From assembly GCA_947561585.1 (NCBI GenBank), contig CANNZV010001853.1, positions 1-64,000 on the forward strand: 64,000 bases of DNA. The letters are read 5' to 3'. The position numbers and the translations under genes were made by a program. Below the pieces are notes generated by a model. The model saw only the letters and a list, made by a program, of their open reading frames with translations, made no database searches and was not told the DNA's origin. Source of the DNA: Caprella mutica (lineage: Eukaryota > Arthropoda > Malacostraca > Amphipoda > Caprellidae). This document shows positions 1 to 11,315 of this stretch, piece by piece; within the stretch, counting starts at the first letter, position 1; each line of letters starts with the position of its first letter.

Positions 1-84
1 GTGGTCATCTCGGGAATCGAACTCAGGACTCTAGTGTGATGTACTATTGAAGCCTGCGTCTCTACCTCTCAGCCTTCCTGGACA
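1..84 (-). repeat. tRNA-Leu-like SINE fragment
   Basis: On the minus strand this reads as a tRNA-like head beginning GTCCAGGAAGGCTGAGAGG (A-box-like) and carrying a B box GAGTTCGATTCCCG near positions 11-25. The same head with the flanking ACTTCT motif occurs at about 2371 and 61408, so it is a dispersed tRNA-derived repeat. A functional tRNA is unlikely because the arms do not pair well by eye and it runs off the window edge. Confidence 0.5.
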
Positions 85-108
85 TGGTAGAAGTAGTATT
101 GAAATGAT

Positions 109-984
109 CTTTATGCAACTTGATAACTTGCGTGCTTCTTAAAATTATTTTAAATAAATATAATTTAATATTCTACATTTTGGTATCTTTCATTTTTTAA
201 TGTAAATGATAAGAATGTGTATAAAGTTATTTATTAATATTTGTATTGATAATGTTAATTAATGTTATTAACTACCTAATTACCTATAACTGTTAATTAA
301 TATTACCTATAGTTACCTTCTGGTGATATCACTACCTTATACCTATCTAGTTACTTACTAGAGTTTATTTATAACTACCTATAAGTAACCTACAAGTGGT
401 AACCACCAATCTGTACCAACTGGTGGTTATCACTACTTACCTATTACGTAGTATTTATCAGTGACTCTATTACTGAACAGGGTATAAATGTTTCAACCCT
501 TTTTATTAGAAAAGGGTGTGTATCGTCCTTGGGGAATTTCAAAGTGTCTAAGGAAAAAACTAGTTAAAATTGTAAATAATCTTTGTACAACAAAGTCTTT
601 GAAAATATCTTTTTAAATCTTAGAATGATTGTAAATAATCATTAGTGTCTGGCAAAATAATCCTTAAAAGATATTTTCGACCGAGTGTTCAATTAGTGAC
701 GATTGTGTACCTTTAGTCTAATCGCTTAGTTCCTTGAAGCATAATCATAAAGTACATTTTTAAGCACCTAAAGCTCTAATAAAAACTCCTTATACGGATT
801 CAACTCCCTTTGCTCATTGAATGTATATTCATATTTTAATGTTGAATGTTTTTAACTATGTAGAATGTTTAACTATGTTTCATACATAAAATGTTATTAT
901 TCACGAGTATAAGAATTTAGCAAATAAAATAATGATTAATAAAAATAATAATTAATATAATTATAATACTACTGATTGATGCTC
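109..984. other. AT-rich sequence, no gene seen
   Basis: Low-complexity AT-rich DNA with scattered TACCTA and GTTACCT words. No open frame, terminal repeat or splice pair stands out. Confidence 0.6.
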
Positions 985-1500
985 GTGATAATTAACACCT
1001 ACTTAGTTACCTACATTACTGTTTGTCAATCAATACCTACCTATAGTTATAACCTACTGGTGTTTATCAATGCCTACCTAGTTGCCTACATCTACTTATC
1101 AATACCTGATTAGTTACCTTCTTGTGTTTAACATTGCATACCTAGTGGCCTACAACTGTTTATAAATACCAATCTAGGTCCTAGTTACCTACTACTATTC
1201 ATCAATACCAATCTAGGTCCTAGTTACCTACTAGTATTCATCAATACCTACCTAGTTACCTACAACTGTTTGTCAATGCCTACCTAGTTATCAACTAGTG
1301 TTTATCAATGCTTATCTAGTTACCTATAACTGTTTAACTATACCTACCTAGATACCTACCAGTACCAATACCAACCTACCTAGTATACCTACTAGGTAGT
1401 GTTCATCAATCCGTACCTACTTACCTACTACCTAGTATTATTCATCAATGCCTACCTAGATAGTATATACCTACATCTGTTTATGAATACTTACCTAGTT
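985..1500. repeat. Degenerate TACCTACCTAGTTACC repeats
   Basis: Words such as ACCTACCTAGTTACCTAC and TTTATCAATACC recur at about 30-bp spacing with many substitutions. It looks like an old minisatellite; the complementary TAGGTAGG words reappear at 10.0-10.2 kb. Confidence 0.6.
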
Positions 1501-1565
1501 ATGATACGTAAATACAGCTTGAGATAGATATACCTTTTTGGTATAACTTTTTCCCGCGTAAAACA

Positions 1566-2155
1566 GACGAGGGACAGAGAGGGACATCCCGCGTGGGACA
1601 GACGTGGGACAGAGGGGGATATCACGGTTGGGACAGAGAGGGACATCCAACGTGGGACAGACGTGGGACAGAGAGGGACATCCCGCGTGGGACAGACGAG
1701 GGACAGAGAGGGACATTATGCGTGGGACAGAGAGGGACATCCCGCGTGGGACAGAGAGGGACATCCCACGTGGGACAGACGTGGGACAGAGAGGGATATC
1801 CCGCGTGGGACAGAGAGGGATATCCCACGTGGGACAGACGTGGGACAGAGAGGGACATCCCGCGTGGGACAGAGAGGGATATCCCACGTGGGACAGACGT
1901 GGGACGGAGAGGGACATCCCGCGTGGGACAGAGAGGGACATCCTGCGTGGGACAGAGAGGGACATCCCACGTTGGACAGAGAGGGACATCCCGCGTGGGA
2001 CAGAGAGGGACATCCCGCTTGTGCAAGACGTGGGACGTGAATGGGATTTCAGACGTTGGAAAGACGTGGGATTTCAGACGTCTGAAATCCCCCGTCCCTC
2101 TCTGTCCCTCGCTAGCGAGGGATGTCCCCCTCTGTCCCACGCGGGACAGAGAGGA
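1566..2155. repeat. GC- and CpG-rich 24-bp minisatellite
   Basis: About twenty head-to-tail units of GGGACAGAGAGGGACATCCC plus GCGT or ACGT, with a shorter variant GGGACAGACGT interspersed. All long open frames here on both strands are repeat-encoded (reading GTERDIPR, PRGMSLSV) and are not regarded as genes. The array is far more GC- and CpG-rich than its surroundings. Its right end changes orientation around two perfect palindromes. Confidence 0.9.
2068..2120. repeat. Palindromes at minisatellite edge
   Basis: Positions 2068-2091 form a perfect 24-nt palindrome centred on GACGTC, and CCTCGCTAGCGAGG at about 2107-2120 is a second one. Beyond them the minisatellite words appear as reverse complements, so the array folds back on itself here. 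Confidence 0.8.
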
Positions 2156-2174
2156 TATGGTTAGCTGGGTTGAT

Positions 2175-2866
2175 TCACTAACAATATCGAGGAAATATTC
2201 CAGGAATTAGTGAAAAATAGTTGAACCCCTAGAAATTATAAAAGAAACGATTATAAAAAAATAAAAAAATTATCTATGGAATATGAAACTATATTTATCG
2301 ATGATAACCTAAAGATAAAACATGATTTATCATATTGGATAAAGTTAATTAAAAATCCTACTTCTAATGTGTCCAGGATGGTCGAGTGATAAGTGTCGCA
2401 AGCAGAAGTCAACAAGGTGCTGGTTCGAGACCCAGAAACATCAATATGTTTCATTCAACTAGTTCATGTAAAGTCAAACGTACACGTACAAATATAGTAT
2501 ATAGTAGAAAATATTAATTTTGGTATCCCTATTTTTATATCGTTCCTGTATTCTAGATATCCAGGAAATATTCAGGGAATATTCCTATTTGATCCCCTCG
2601 ATATCCCAATTTTATTCCCTTGTTATCGAGGGAATAATAATTTCGGTATTCCTTGCCCTTATTTGTAATCGAGGGAATATTCCAGGGATAATATATTTAA
2701 ATCCCATCATTTTTCCCTCGATATAATATGGGGATATCCCCATATCGCAAAAACGTCAAAATAGGGCATCTCCTCGAAAACGCTTGGGATATAGTGGAAA
2801 TAATCCCAAAGAATTTTCCCGGAATATCCAGTGGGTAATTTTTTGTTACCTGGGTAGATATAATTA
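2175..2866 (+). repeat. Dispersed repeat with tRNA-like core
   Basis: The stretch from ATATCGAGG through GATTATAAAA, TTATCGATGATAACC, the tRNA-like segment and GTCAAACGTACACGTAC matches 61.12-61.62 kb in the same order. The tRNA-like part (2371-2438) has A box TGGTCGAGTG and B box GGTTCGAGACC. After it come several ATCGAGGGAATATTCC words and a terminal GTTACCTGGGTA that resembles the end of the 59.9-61.9 kb element. Confidence 0.7.
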
Positions 2867-3750
2867 TTAATTATTTACAAATATGTAATTCCTAATCTTG
2901 GTCATCAAGGAAAGGTGTTCTCATGAAGCAAAGGTCATTAAAAAACAACGCGTATCCATGATATAATTATATATCCATTATTTGAATTATTTTCAAATGC
3001 GCCCAGCAAAAAGAAAAGATCAAAATTACTTAAGGAAGAGAATTTTTAGGGCATGAATTTCAATTCAAGATTTTTTTAATAGTTACTTAGAGTTGTTATT
3101 TTTTCATTCTATAGAATAAATACTCAAAAACTGTATGCTCACATTTACCGTGAAAAAAAAAATTCTTAATTAAGCATAATGCAAAACGCATAGGTCAAAG
3201 TTTATCCATACTAACACACAATTTTATATACACCTTCTAAATTAATAACGATTTCTCATACCTTTCAAATATTGTTTTATGTCACAATATTGATATTATC
3301 GATTCCCCGAGCATTCGAAAATCGTTCTGTTATCCTTGAATTATCGGTCTCTTCAAACATTTAAATATTGCCCAATTTTCCGACCCATCCGGTACTGAAA
3401 TTATTTTATTTTTCTTCGATGATCTTATAAGATCAATATAATCATTCTTTATCGAACATCGTAATATTTAATCGGATTTTCAACAATTTTCTTTAAGAGT
3501 ATAACTAATGATTTGATAGTTAATTACGATATACAAGGAAATGCATATATATTCTCGAATATCTAAATACTCCAATGCAATACATATTGGTACTTTCTGG
3601 TTATCTCTCTGCAACTTTTTAATTTAAATTATAATGTGGCTACTGATTAGGCTATTTGTGAGTTATTTCAATCACCTGTTTACTCATTTAAGAGCATATG
3701 TGGAAAAAGACATTCGGTCAAAAAATTAACAGTGAGGAGAAAGGCATACA
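2867..3750. other. AT-rich sequence, no gene seen
   Basis: No open frame or repeat structure could be supported. A GTCCGATAA-like word near 3.3 kb may be a decayed MITE end. Confidence 0.5.
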
Positions 3751-3756
3751 TTTTTA

Positions 3757-3842
3757 GGTGTCCGGAAAACTGCCAGGCGGAAAACTGCCAGGCGGAAAAC
3801 TGCCGAAGTGGAAAACTGCCAGGCGGAAAATTGTCAGTCACT
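3757..3842 (+). mobile_element. Solo terminal cluster of GGAAAACTGCC element
   Basis: Begins GGTGTCCGGAAAACTGCC and repeats CGGAAAACTGCCAGG four times, ending CAGTCACTT. The same end is found at 52.50 kb and, inverted, at 54.06 kb. No matching opposite end lies nearby, so this is a solo or truncated end. A TTCGAATC B-box-like word follows at about 3860. Confidence 0.65.
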
Positions 3843-4162
3843 TCGAACCGCGCCAGGGGTTCGAATCATTCATTTTGAGCGAAAATGTGCCAATGGGCAT
3901 TTAATGCAGTTAATCATTGAAAGAACTACGAATCGGTGGCGTTGTTTTAAAATTGAGTGTAGACACGCGTTAACATAGAAGTGAGTCGTTTGTTTGAGGT
4001 TGCCTTATTAAAATGATTTATGTTATTTTATATACTTAGTTTCATTTTTAGGCATAAGGTGTAAAATGCTCCAAATCTTTGAAGTTGTTCTAGTACTTTT
4101 TCATTTTGGGGCACCCCTCTACTTTGTGGTCCGAAAAACCTGATTTTCGGCCTTCCCACCAA

Positions 4163-4458
4163 TAAGTCTAAGGCTCAATGGGGGTTGGTCATACAGAAAA
4201 AATTATGGGAGCTTATCTGTTCTCTACCAATAATTTAAGGTTGTCTAGAATCACTATTTGAATTTCGATATAAATATTTTATTTTTCCATTTATTTATTT
4301 TTATTTTTTATTTTTTTCATTCTCATCAAAATAAAAAAAGTTAGAGACTAAAATACATAAAAAAATCTTCTTGATAATCTTATGAATTCCGCGCTAAACA
4401 GGTTAGCGGTCATAAATTTTTCTGAAGGACCAACTACCATTGAGCCTTAGTCTTTGTC
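4163..4458. mobile_element. MITE with about 45-bp inverted ends
   Basis: AAGTCTAAGGCTCAATGG at the left and its near-perfect reverse complement at the right (CCATTGAGCCTTAGTC) continue as TTGGTC, CAGAAAAA and TTAT on both arms, enclosing about 200 bp of AT-rich DNA. There is no coding capacity. Confidence 0.7.
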
Positions 4459-4517
4459 GCGAGTACGATTTGAGTAAAAAATTTAACGAGATATTTGAGT
4501 AAACAAAAAGAACTCAT

Positions 4518-4690
4518 CAGTTCGCTTCGGCGAAACCAAAAGTTCCCCCTGGCTACTACGACGAAGCCATCTACTGAAAATGGGAGACTACTATACAACA
4601 TCAGTTCGCTTCGGGGAAACCAAAGGTCCTCCCTGGCTATGTCGAATCCATCTACCAAAGTTGGGAGGCTATTACACATCAACAGTTCAA
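4518..4690. repeat. Two 81-84-bp in-frame tandem units
   Basis: Two units start AGTTCGCTTCGG and end near TACACATC or TACAACATC; a third begins and decays. Unit lengths are multiples of three, so one plus and one minus frame stay open through both units (81 and 83 codons). This could be a fragment of a repeat-containing gene or simple satellite. No family is recognised. Confidence 0.55.
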
Positions 4691-4845
4691 CTCACAAACA
4701 AAATAATCACCCCCCCCCACTCCTGTCCCTCCATTAATTGCATTCATGACCCACTCCCTGCTGCCACAACGAACTGAAATTTTCTGTACATTTTTTTTTT
4801 GACTGTTTTCTAGCGAACTAAAGAAAAAAATCGGCGAAAATTGCA

Positions 4846-4869
4846 AAAAAAAAAAAAAAAAAAAAAAAC
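4846..4869. repeat. Poly(A) tract
   Basis: A run of about 24 A, preceded by AT-rich DNA and a C-rich stretch near 4710. It could be a retroposed tail, but no source transcript was identified. Confidence 0.6.
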
Positions 4870-5614
4870 ACCAGACGATCCCCTTCAAATCAGTATCCAC
4901 GATACATGAACATAAAAAAATATTTTTGTTTTATTAAAATAGAAGTTGCGGGGAGATAACAGGAATGAACCTTCCTTTTCGGTAAAAAATATATTCTTCT
5001 TGTTCTTAATTTAAAAAAATACAAAAAGTTAAACATATATGTAATTGGAACCAATTAAAATAAGCAGAAAATATTATTTATTATATATTTTTCTTATGTG
5101 CCTGGAAATAGGGAACCGTTCGATAACTCAGATCTTACCCCACTTTAGTTTACTCTCCTTATTGATTATAACCAAGCGTCTTTTATTATTCATCTATTTG
5201 CTGTTTCTCTGTAATGAGTTTTACATAATGGATATGTTATGAATATTCAAATGAATACCATGCAAGCTCCATTCTATTTGGCATTTACTGAAAATAATAA
5301 CAGTTTTTATGTCTGCTTAAATGTTGCAATAAGTATAACATTAAGTGGAATAATAACTGTAATATTATATTTATATTATAATATTTTGGTGATTTTTATT
5401 CTAGATATATTAGACGAACATCTGTAACTTGTTTTTTGATTACAGTGTCATAAAATAAGAGCAACATTAAATCTGACAAGATTTTATTAATTATCAATTA
5501 TTTGAATTGAATAATTTGCAAATAATAGAAAGAAATCATGGTATAGTATTAAATTTATTTATCTTCAACAGTTATTTCTTCCTGTGACATTTTCCATCAA
5601 TTTAGATTTTTCTC

Positions 5615-5935
5615 AATTTTTCTAGTCCACACCTCTTCTCTCTCCTCTCCACACCTCTTCTCTCTTCTCTCCACACCTCTTCTCTCTCCTCTCCACATCT
5701 CTTCTCTCCACACCTCTTCTCTCACCTCTCCAAACCTCTCCTCTCTCCTCTCCACACCTCTTTTCTCTCCTCTCCAAACCTCTTTTCTCGACCTTCTACA
5801 AATCTTCTGTCTCCTATCCACACCTCTTCTCTCTCCTTTCAAGACCTCTCTTCTCCCCTATCCACACCTCTTCTCTCGCCTCTCCACACACATATTATCT
5901 CTCTTCTCCACACCTCGTTTCCTTTCTTCTTTTTC
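5615..5935. repeat. Pyrimidine-strand minisatellite
   Basis: Units of CTCTCCACACCTCTTCTCTC (about 20 bp) repeat some fifteen times with substitutions. The plus strand is almost all pyrimidine. The minus-strand reading (RGVERREK) is repeat-encoded. Confidence 0.85.
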
Positions 5936-6113
5936 TACCAAACATTCTATTTCTTTTCCATCATGATATAATTATCACTTAAACATGATCTAATTTTATA
6001 ATATCGTTGTAAATACATATTGAATTTCAAATACAATTAATTTTAAACTTATATTGGAATTCTAAGAAATTTTATTTTAGAATCCCTCTTCAGAATCCAC
6101 GTTAGAATCCACG

Positions 6114-6660
6114 TTAACCGTAATGAGCTTGACGTGTAATTTCTAGGTACATTCTTTTTAAATTAATTTATATCTTTCATGTCATTCCTTTAAATTTATC
6201 GGCCCTTCTTGTTTTTGTTCCTACATAAATGCCAAATATATTTTTCTATTTGAAAATTAAAAATGTATACGTATCGGCGTAAATCAGCGTAAATTACGTA
6301 AAATAGGAAATTGATTGTACTGTGGTGACGTGTGACAACGTAGAAAGGCAGCTAGCTAACCACTCAACACCCTTTTGCCCATGTTTTCATGAAGAATAGA
6401 CACATGCGCGAGCTGAGATTGGGTTGAATGTGAAACCAATCGCAACGCCGCTCTCTCAGTTGCTCATGTCGTACATACCATGTATTTATTTCTCCTAATA
6501 TTTTCAGTATTTTTACTTGAAATTTGGTACACATTAGTTTTGTTACATACTAACAACTTAAAAACAATACAGTGCCGTATGTTTATGAACAAGACATGTG
6601 ATTTTTAACACATATCCAAACCCTCCCGTTTATTCTGATAGTCAAAATCATAAGGGTTAA
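6114..6660. mobile_element. piggyBac-like MITE, copy 1
   Basis: Bounded by TTAA on both sides. Left end TTAACCGTAATGAGCTTGAC; the right end reads in reverse TTAACCCTTATGATTTTGAC. The TTAA target duplication with CCC-starting ends is the piggyBac hallmark. The interior (GCGTAAATCAGCGTAAAT, CTCTCAGTTGC, GAAATTTGGTACACA) is shared with 57.2, 58.65 and 62.1 kb. There is no transposase. Confidence 0.75.
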
Positions 6661-7103
6661 GAATTAGCATGGGTAATTTTAATACTTTGTAGCATTCATC
6701 ATTTTATATTAATCATTCATTTCAAAGAACAATTTTCTAATAACCCAATTTGAATACTAGACCGATTTCATACTAATATTTCGTCATAATCGGTTCCAAT
6801 AATATGTTCCAATAATACGTAAAACTATCCATTAATTATGCTAGCTAACTCTACACTCATTCAGTTGAATATTAGATTTAATACATTGTGCAATGATTGA
6901 CCCTTAGTGATAAACATTTGTCTTATAAGGGTAAGTTGTTTAGCTTAGCATTTATTATATACTTTGTGTTATATATAAGCCTTTAGTTAGAAATGTACTC
7001 ATTAGAAATTAACTATATAATAATTATTACCGTTAAAAGTAAACTAGAGATTCTTGAATGATTTATAGCCTACGCCATCTTATTTAGTATCATTCCATAA
7101 AGG
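6661..7103. other. AT-rich sequence, no gene seen
   Basis: Nothing beyond AT-rich single-copy-looking sequence was found between the TTAA MITE and the TIR element. Confidence 0.5.
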
Positions 7104-8262
7104 AGTTACCCAGCAAACATAAATGTATCTATTCGATGTCTAAACGACTCTGTATAACCTCTCTTCCGACATCGAATACCAGTAACAAATCAGACATGGT
7201 GATATCAAGTAGACATCAATCCGATATCCGTTTGCACCGCTAAACCGCATCATATCAAGTATATTTCGCATCGAAGCGATACCGCTATAACAGCGTTGAA
7301 TAGAAAGATAAATTACGACATACAACATACATAGGGATTCTGCATCGAACAGACGCCTAATTATATATCTAATATGCTTCGAAACGATATCCACTTGCAT
7401 CCAATAAATAAATACATTAAAATAGAAAACTCTTACTTCATTGAAATAACGTATTGTACGTTTAGATGCATATCAATTCGATTAATGTTACATAGTGTTA
7501 TAAATAAATTAAATGGGAAGAAATGAAGTGATACGTCCAGGTATCGTTCGTGGGTCCCTCCGTCCTCGTGCCTGTACCTCTGTAGCTTTGCCACCATGGA
7601 TGCACTTACCTAAAAAATTTTTTGATATTAAGCGACTCGGAGATACTTGAAGATATTCTTAGAGTGAATAAAACAATACAGGCAAGCACCGCATTTATAA
7701 CCAAAATCACAACTTTTTCTTATTATAAATAGTAATGAGTTGGTCAAATTTTTATATAATTGTAACTCCTTAAAAATTTCGTTCTCTTTGAGTTCAAATT
7801 AAAGAATATGTTTTGAGGCTTCGATTTAGAATACAGATGAAAGCTGTGTGATGAAAGTTCAAAGTAATGAATGCATTAATTAAAATTTGACCATAGATTA
7901 ACTCTCACTCAGTAAATATAGGTCATAATAGTTGAGTAATTAGTTTGATATTTTGACTTATATAATTGTGTTACATTGAACAAACAGGAATTTTGTGTTC
8001 CGTGAAATATTTTTAGCAGTAGAGTTTATGTTCCAAGTTATTAATGGGGTCTATATTTTCGAACACGTGATAAAGGGAAATATAATTATTATTATTTAAC
8101 TACAATTTAATTTAATAGCTGAAGGTATGATACCAATTGAAATAAAAGTTAAATAATGATCATTATATATAGATTTAATGAGTTCGATTACAACTCTAAG
8201 TTTAATTATCTAAAATGTGAATCACTGAATTTTAATCGTCTCATTTGCAGCTTTTGGCACTA

Positions 8263-8460
8263 GGTGAAAGTTCAAGTTATCGGATATGGGTTTCTGCATT
8301 TTACGTAGAAAAATTATTTAGGTATTGATTTTTATTTCTAAACATGTATTTTACGTACTGGTATCATGGATACCAATTTAAGTAAAAATTGAATAATGAT
8401 AATTAATATATTTATATCTTACATATTCGAAAATGTGGAACCGTCCGATAACACAGAATG
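8263..8460. mobile_element. Small TA-inserted MITE (GTTATCGGA family)
   Basis: TA on both sides, with inverted ends containing GTTATCGGA. The same family is at 15510, 23813 and 58605; the interior TGGTATCATGGATACCAAT is shared with the 58.6-kb copy. It is nested in the 7.1-9.6 kb element. Confidence 0.55.
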
Positions 8461-8518
8461 TACTCTAAAATAGAACATGTTGAATATCCCATCAACTTTT
8501 AATTATTTACGTTTAGTA

Positions 8519-8760
8519 TAGGTTTAACGTCTGCTTCGGAACCAAAGGCCATGTCTCTGACGTCTAAAGGAAAATAAATAGAAGGGACTGGAAGAAGCAG
8601 TCAGAAAGGAAAGTGGCTCCATGGACAAAGTCACGACGCTCATGGATGCTGAAAAACTACTTGAATGCTGTCACTTACCGAGGAATGTGACAAAAATGGT
8701 CACAAGCACCGGTGGCTGCACTCAAGGATGGAAGATGGAAATGAAGAGGTAATAGTAAAT
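8519..8760. other. Higher-GC block of unknown origin
   Basis: The GTTTAACGTCTGCTTCGGAA block resembles a short block at about 53.65 kb inside another element. It has codon-like composition but no sustained open frame. Confidence 0.3.
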
Positions 8761-10024
8761 GAAGTCTATGAGCCTACATAACACAAAATCTAAGACCTCG
8801 TACGTAATTGTGGAGCGTAACCCTAGCGCTATCCTCTAAAACTGCATGGAGAGTTAAAAAAACTATACACATGGTAAACATAAAATAGACAATACATAAT
8901 CCAAATTACAACAGTTTGAGTCACAAGGGACGCCACCCCCCTTCTCTTCCATTCACCAAAAACAGCTTCAGGAACCCCTCGCGGTTTATTTACAATAAGC
9001 AGTTTAGGATAGATTCATAACAATAAATGCACTGGTCATCTAAAAATCACTTGATTGGTTATCCATTTCATTTTCACGGTACTGGAGGAACACTGTTCAA
9101 CAACCGATGTTCCAATATCGCTTACTATACGTTGATCCATTGTACAATCGCACTAGCGTGTCAATGCCCGATCATACCTTTACAACTGCCGTAGTCCCCT
9201 ATAAATGTATTAATTATTGGGTATAGTTTAAAGGGAGCACAACGTACGTTATATAGAAAGGTACAATCCAATTGAATAAAAATAATTCCTACATTTCTAT
9301 ACGTATTATATAACAGGAAGATAAGAAAATGAATTTCCAAATTTGAAACGATTTTTTTAAAACTACGTATCTGTTTTCGCACTTCTGGTCGAATTATAAA
9401 CTCAGATATCGTTTGGAAACAGACATGCCGACGTCAAGACGATACTGTTAAAACCATGTATTGGTTTTCGTGTTTCTACTCGAAGTGTAAATTCAGATAT
9501 CATTTAGAAACAGACATTCCGATATCTACTATGAGTCGAAATGGTTGCTAAGTCGATACCCACCGTTAGCGCTACGAATTCGACAGCAAACGGCATCGAA
9601 TCGACATTCATATGTTTGTTGGGTAACTATTTAATTCATTGATAAATATTGAATCATTTCTTTATACCATTACTTATTCATACTTAAAACTTTAATATTC
9701 AGTATGTTCGATTAATCATTATTACTACCATAGGCATAACTATTTGAGATAATATTGTTCGCGTTAATATGGGTAGTCACCCTAAACGTAGAAGTTATAT
9801 CTTTAGGTTTTGTCTATAGCACTATGTTATTTGATATTTAATTAAGATTTGTTCATTGTATTTATTATGATAACTGTTTTCTTTCACAAGTATCACTCCT
9901 GTACTGAAGTCAAATAATACTACCAAAAATCTACTCGTCATTCAACTCTATACAAATTGATTGAAGGAATTAAATTAGGCTAAATAATAGAAACCTTCAA
10001 CTTGCAGTAAACAAATTCATCTAT

Positions 10025-10170
10025 TTTTATCTTGTTAGAGTTGGTAGGTAGATAGGTTATTAAGAAGATAGCTTTTTAGGTAGATAAGTAGGTAGATAAG
10101 AAGAACGATAGATTGATTGGTAGAGAGGTAGGTAGGTTAGTAAGTTAATAGGTAGGTAAGTAAGCAGGTA
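10025..10170. repeat. TAGGTAGATAGG minisatellite
   Basis: TAGGTAGA-type words repeat up to the MITE at 10173 and resume briefly after it at about 11324, showing that the MITE landed in the array. Confidence 0.7.
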
Positions 10171-10172
10171 TA

Positions 10173-11313
10173 CATGGTGTCCCAGAAAATACTGTACCCA
10201 AATTTAAATCAGTATATTTCAACAACTAGTAGAGATACAGTTTTCTTCCAATTGTCATTTTGTTTATTTATTTCTGAATATTATAACGATTTTATTGAAA
10301 GGTGGTGAAAATGGGTTTGCAGGAATGGTCACCAAATAGACAATGCGGTAAATTCAAGAGTAAAAGGTATTTTTATTAGACAAGAACCTCATTAATAAAA
10401 TTAACTTATTTCAAGGTTTTAAAAACATACAAATAACTAATCCATTCATAATTTATTGACCATGTGGAGAAATGTGCTTAAGAATAAAAAGGAAGGCATA
10501 AGTTTTAAATTTTAACAAGGGTCGTCTAGGTCACAAGAGAACAATATGACATGGTAATATATCCAATTTTATTCAGAAACTAAATAAATATCTAAAAATC
10601 TAAAAACAATCGATTTACTAAACATGACCAACAATTCTTACCCATAAAAATGAAAGTCAGACATAAAATTCTTGAAATTGATTTTTGACGCCGTAGAAAT
10701 TTCGCCAATTGGCTATTGAAAGACATGTTCGTTTTGTGGAAGATAATATCATGAGAGAAGAATCATGAGCGGTGAAGTAATTGATCAGAACCTTCTGCAA
10801 TATGCTTTTCAAAATATCCATCCTTATTTTTAATTTGACCGTCTTTAATACAGTGGAAATTATAACAATCAATCTAACTTTCATGTTCTACAGTTGGCCT
10901 GAACGACTCTTGTTAAAATTTAAACTTATGTATTCCATTTTGTACTTAAACACATTTCTACGTATGTTCGATAAATTATAAATGGAATAGTTATTTGTAT
11001 GCTTTTAAAAGCTGGAAATAAATATATTTTATTAATGGTGTTGTTGTCTACTAAAGATACTTCTTATGCTTGAATTTACCGCATTGCCCGTTTGCTGATT
11101 AGTCACGCAAACCCATTTTCACAACAATTCAATAAAATCGTTATAATATTCACAAAAATGAATAAATCTTTGTGCATGAAAAAGGTTCAATGAACAAAAT
11201 GATACTTGAAAGAAAACTGCATCTTCACTAGTTGCTAAAATATACTAATTTAAAGTTGGGTAGTGGGTAGAAAAAAGTGTACCCGATGGGTACACTTTTT
11301 CTATGACACTCTG
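10173..11313. mobile_element. Mariner-like non-autonomous element, 1.14 kb
   Basis: Flanked by TATA (or TA) on both sides. Left end CATGGTGTCCCAGAAAATAC; the right end in reverse is CAGAGTGTCATAGAAAAAG. Similarity of the ends extends well over 100 bp: CAACTAGTgAAGATrCAGTTTTCTT-type words and the AATGGGTTTGC / TTTACCGCATTG blocks sit symmetrically. Only short chance frames lie inside. Confidence 0.75.
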
Positions 11314-11315
11314 TA

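Larger units (their letters stand above)
7104..9628. mobile_element. Unclassified 2.5-kb TIR element
   Basis: AGTTACCCAGCAAACAT at the left is matched by ATGTTTGTTGGGTAACT at the right. The subterminal zones are rich in GATATC and TTCGATG words, and a roughly 95-bp repeat (AGATATC, GAAACAGACAT) occurs twice at 9.40-9.53 kb. No transposase frame exists; a nested TA-flanked MITE lies inside. A target duplication was not identified, so the superfamily is open. Confidence 0.6.

Noticed and set aside
1495..2210. Long overlapping open frames on both strands
   Set aside because: They are generated by the 24-bp minisatellite, whose length is a multiple of three; the peptides are pure repeats in every frame.
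5597..5842. 81-codon basic, RE-rich frame
   Set aside because: Reverse strand of the pyrimidine minisatellite.
7140..7400. 86-codon minus-strand frame
   Set aside because: It lies in the subterminal GATATC-rich zone of the TIR element and shows no transposase-like features.
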